DNA from: Hungatella sp. | GTDB lineage: Bacteria > Bacillota > Clostridia > Lachnospirales > Lachnospiraceae | Direction of reading: 5' to 3' | Length of the DNA: 64,000 nucleotides | Assembly: GCA_009712635.1 (NCBI GenBank) | Contig: WASS01000015.1 | Span: forward strand, 62,001-126,000 | In this document: one piece after another, positions 62,582-64,000 of the stretch | Numbering within the stretch: position 1 is the stretch's first letter | Layout: each line of letters opens with the position of its first letter | The notes under the pieces: generated by a model | What the model saw: only the letters and a program-made list of their open reading frames with translations | What the model was told of the DNA's origin: nothing | Databases searched by the model: none | Translations under genes and position numbers: made by a program

Positions 62582-62842
62582 TCAATTTAACTGGGAAAGG
62601 ATGTAGGCCGCCTTTTCCTGATCTTTTTTATATACAAAAAGTCTGTAAAAATCTTTTACGTTCCCGGTCCTTCCTAAGATTGGATTTCTTCCATTTAAGT
62701 TATTCATGGATAAGCGCAAGTTGTTATTGGTGGTTTCAGTCATATAATAAATATTATTTTCCCTCAGCATATTTTTTACATGATATAGCTTTTCAAGATC
62801 CTGTGTACTGTATATCTCTGTTAATTTCCTATTAAACAGCAT
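62582..62842 (-). CDS. Small hypothetical protein, DUF2007-like
   Basis: This 86-residue soluble protein has a beta-alpha-beta pattern like the ferredoxin-like signal-transducing DUF2007 fold: a first strand, helix LEKLYHVKNMLRENNIYY, and a last part LFVYKKDQEKAAYILSQL. I do not recognise it with certainty. AAAGGTCGG lies close to the ATG. It is convergent with the permease gene. Confidence 0.6.
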   Translation of the reverse strand: MLFNRKLTEIYSTQDLEKLYHVKNMLRENNIYYMTETTNNNLRLSMNNLNGRNPILGRTGNVKDFYRLFVYKKDQEKAAYILSQLN

Positions 62843-62910
62843 ATTTCCGACCTTTCCTTTCCAATCAACTCAGGAACCGTGTTTTTGTTTCATTCCTGTT
62901 TATTATAACA

Positions 62911-62947
62911 AAAGCGGCTGTCTGTTACAAGCAGGCAGCCGCTTTTT
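62911..62947. terminator. Bidirectional terminator after the MerR-family gene
   Basis: AAAGCGGCTG and CAGCCGCTTT with inner CTG/CAG pairing form a strong stem, with a T run on the plus side and TTTTGTTATAATA on the minus side. Confidence 0.75.
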
Positions 62948-62954
62948 ATATTAT

Positions 62955-63773
62955 TTATATTTTTTTAACCGGATAGCAAACTTCTGTTACCAATTCCTCC
63001 GGATTTTGGGTCTGAGCAGGACTGACATGATAGATACAAAACATGGGACCGTTAAATTCATATTCATTGTCTCTGACCCAGTTTGCCACTTCCAGATTCA
63101 CATCGGTTATCTGATCGTAGCCTCCTTTGTATACCGCTGATGCTATTTCCACCTTAGGTACTGTTTTAAATACCACGTGCTCCGTATTTTCATAAGTGCC
63201 TTTTACAGAAACCTGAATCTCCACATCCACATCACCATCTCTAAAATCACGGTCATGAAATACAGCCAGAGAGTAAGCGGGATCGGACATCTGTAAGTTT
63301 CTGTTATGGGTCTCTTCTCCAAGCCTCTTCCACAGCAGTCCTTCCTGATTATAAGCTGGAATAATATCTCTTACACTGGCCACATACCTTTGGGGCATGG
63401 TTTTTAATGCGACACTATAATTTATTGCCATATCATCCTTTCTCAGCCTTTGAATGGCTGCATCAAGGAGCTTAAGCCGTTGTCCGCTTTCTTTCATTTC
63501 TTCCTGGACTTCTACTTTCCGGACCTCTAAATACTTTGCCAGCTCTTTTGGATCATCATAGTTATTCAATATCTCTCCAATTACGGCAAGGCTGAATCCC
63601 ATATCTTTTAAGGAATTTATCCTGAACGCTTTTAAGAGCTGGTCCTCGCTGTAATTGCGGTATCCGGTAAAATGGTCGGTGCTCCTTGGCGTCATCAGTC
63701 CGATCTCATCGTAATGACGAAGCATTCGGATACTGATTCTTGACAGTTTAGAAAAATCTCCTATTTTCAGCAT
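62955..63773 (-). CDS. MerR-family regulator with GyrI-like effector-binding domain
   Basis: This 272-residue protein has a MerR winged helix (MLKIGDFSKLSRISIRMLRHYDEIGLMTP, then GYRNYSEDQLLKAFRI), a dimerisation coiled coil near residues 75-112 and a GyrI-like small-molecule-binding domain from about 120 on (MPQRYVASVRDIIPAY, PMFCIYHV). It resembles BmrR-type multidrug sensors. GAGG precedes the ATG. Its own promoter has the MerR-type long spacer and an inverted repeat. Confidence 0.92.
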   Translation of the reverse strand: MLKIGDFSKLSRISIRMLRHYDEIGLMTPRSTDHFTGYRNYSEDQLLKAFRINSLKDMGFSLAVIGEILNNYDDPKELAKYLEVRKVEVQEEMKESGQRLKLLDAAIQRLRKDDMAINYSVALKTMPQRYVASVRDIIPAYNQEGLLWKRLGEETHNRNLQMSDPAYSLAVFHDRDFRDGDVDVEIQVSVKGTYENTEHVVFKTVPKVEIASAVYKGGYDQITDVNLEVANWVRDNEYEFNGPMFCIYHVSPAQTQNPEELVTEVCYPVKKI

Positions 63774-63803
63774 GCTTTTTTCCTCACATATATGTTTTTT
63801 GAG

Positions 63804-63843
63804 CTCACATTTAGTATAGAGTATACCATAATGTGAGAGTCAA
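63804..63843 (-). promoter_or_regulatory. MerR-type autoregulated promoter with 19-bp spacer
   Basis: On the minus strand TTGACT (63843-63838), a 19-base spacer and TATACT (63818-63813). The inverted repeat CTCACATT...AATGTGAG (63804-63811 and 63830-63837) spans the spacer and the -10 box. Long-spacer promoters twisted by MerR proteins have just this design. Confidence 0.7.
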
Positions 63844-63918
63844 GCAACAAATCAAGAATACATATTTTTCAAACTTTATGTTAAAACTGTTTTCTATAGA
63901 GAAAGGAGCGTGATTAAA

Positions 63919-64000
63919 ATGCTTTTAGTTACTACGGATTATATTCCAGGAAAAGAACTGACACTTTTAGGTATGGTAAAAGGCAGCACAATACAGTCAA
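63919..64000 (+). CDS. YbjQ/UPF0145 family protein, N-terminal part, cut by window edge
   Basis: The first 27 codons read MLLVTTDYIPGKELTLLGMV followed by KGSTIQS, the typical start of the YbjQ heavy-metal-binding-domain family. GAAAGGAGCG lies before the ATG. The function of this pentameric family is unknown. Confidence 0.8.
   Translation, partial: MLLVTTDYIPGKELTLLGMVKGSTIQS

Overview
The window looks like chromosome from an anaerobic, plant-polysaccharide-using Firmicute, most likely a Lachnospiraceae member of the Lacrimispora / Clostridium saccharolyticum / Lachnoclostridium type. This is inferred from content: LplABC- and MalFG-type sugar uptake loci with YesMN or AraC regulators, a GH112 phosphorylase, a CE12 esterase, an S-layer-homology surface protein, a CooS-family protein, and AGGAGG-type ribosome binding sites. 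No ribosomal RNA or other direct phylogenetic marker is present.

Layout. 1-9.0 kb: the end of a YesMN two-component pair, two methyl-accepting chemotaxis proteins, the AzlCD branched-chain amino acid exporter and a PflA-like radical SAM protein. The gap at 6.27-6.86 kb holds an unannotated minus-strand transcription unit with a perfect consensus promoter and a 36-codon ORF. 9.1-17.4 kb: a sugar locus (GH112 phosphorylase, CE12 esterase, LplABC-type transporter, divergent AraC regulator) that fits rhamnogalacturonan-derived oligosaccharides. 17.4-24.0 kb: an ECF sigma factor with its probable anti-sigma factor, then a response regulator, a histidine kinase and a BceAB/MacB-like ABC transporter, which together suggest envelope-stress sensing. 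24.0-25.2 kb: a YefM/YoeB-like toxin-antitoxin pair and a GNAT. 25.2-33.5 kb: FtsH, a flavodoxin-like protein and a tetrapyrrole operon hemA-sirC-hemC-cobA/hemD-hemL without hemB. 34-39.5 kb: a 1788-residue surface protein. 39.8-43.6 kb: a polar amino acid ABC transporter, a YwaF-like membrane protein and a C_GCAxxG_C_C protein. 43.6-50.9 kb: an intracellular GH30 enzyme with its ABC importer and a YesMN pair. 50.9-53.7 kb: an amidase, a ClC exchanger and an HPr-like protein lacking the phosphorylatable histidine.

53.9-59.3 kb is an accessory region. It begins with an intact tRNA-Ser(CGA) whose last 34 bases recur as a direct repeat 1.68 kb downstream, enclosing one AAA/DUF4143 ATPase gene and no integrase. 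After it come a PadR/DUF2812 pair, two GNATs, a chloramphenicol-acetyltransferase-like gene and a decayed GyrI-like fragment. 59.3-64 kb has a CooS-family protein, an anion permease, a small protein, a MerR regulator and the start of a YbjQ-family gene.

The strongest observation is the CooS-family gene at 59363-61273. It keeps the carbon monoxide dehydrogenase fold, but its active-site residues are those of the hybrid cluster protein: a Glu replaces a C-cluster Cys, and an added Glu-x-Lys motif is present. It is therefore unlikely to be a normal CO dehydrogenase. All calls come from reading the sequence; no database search was run.
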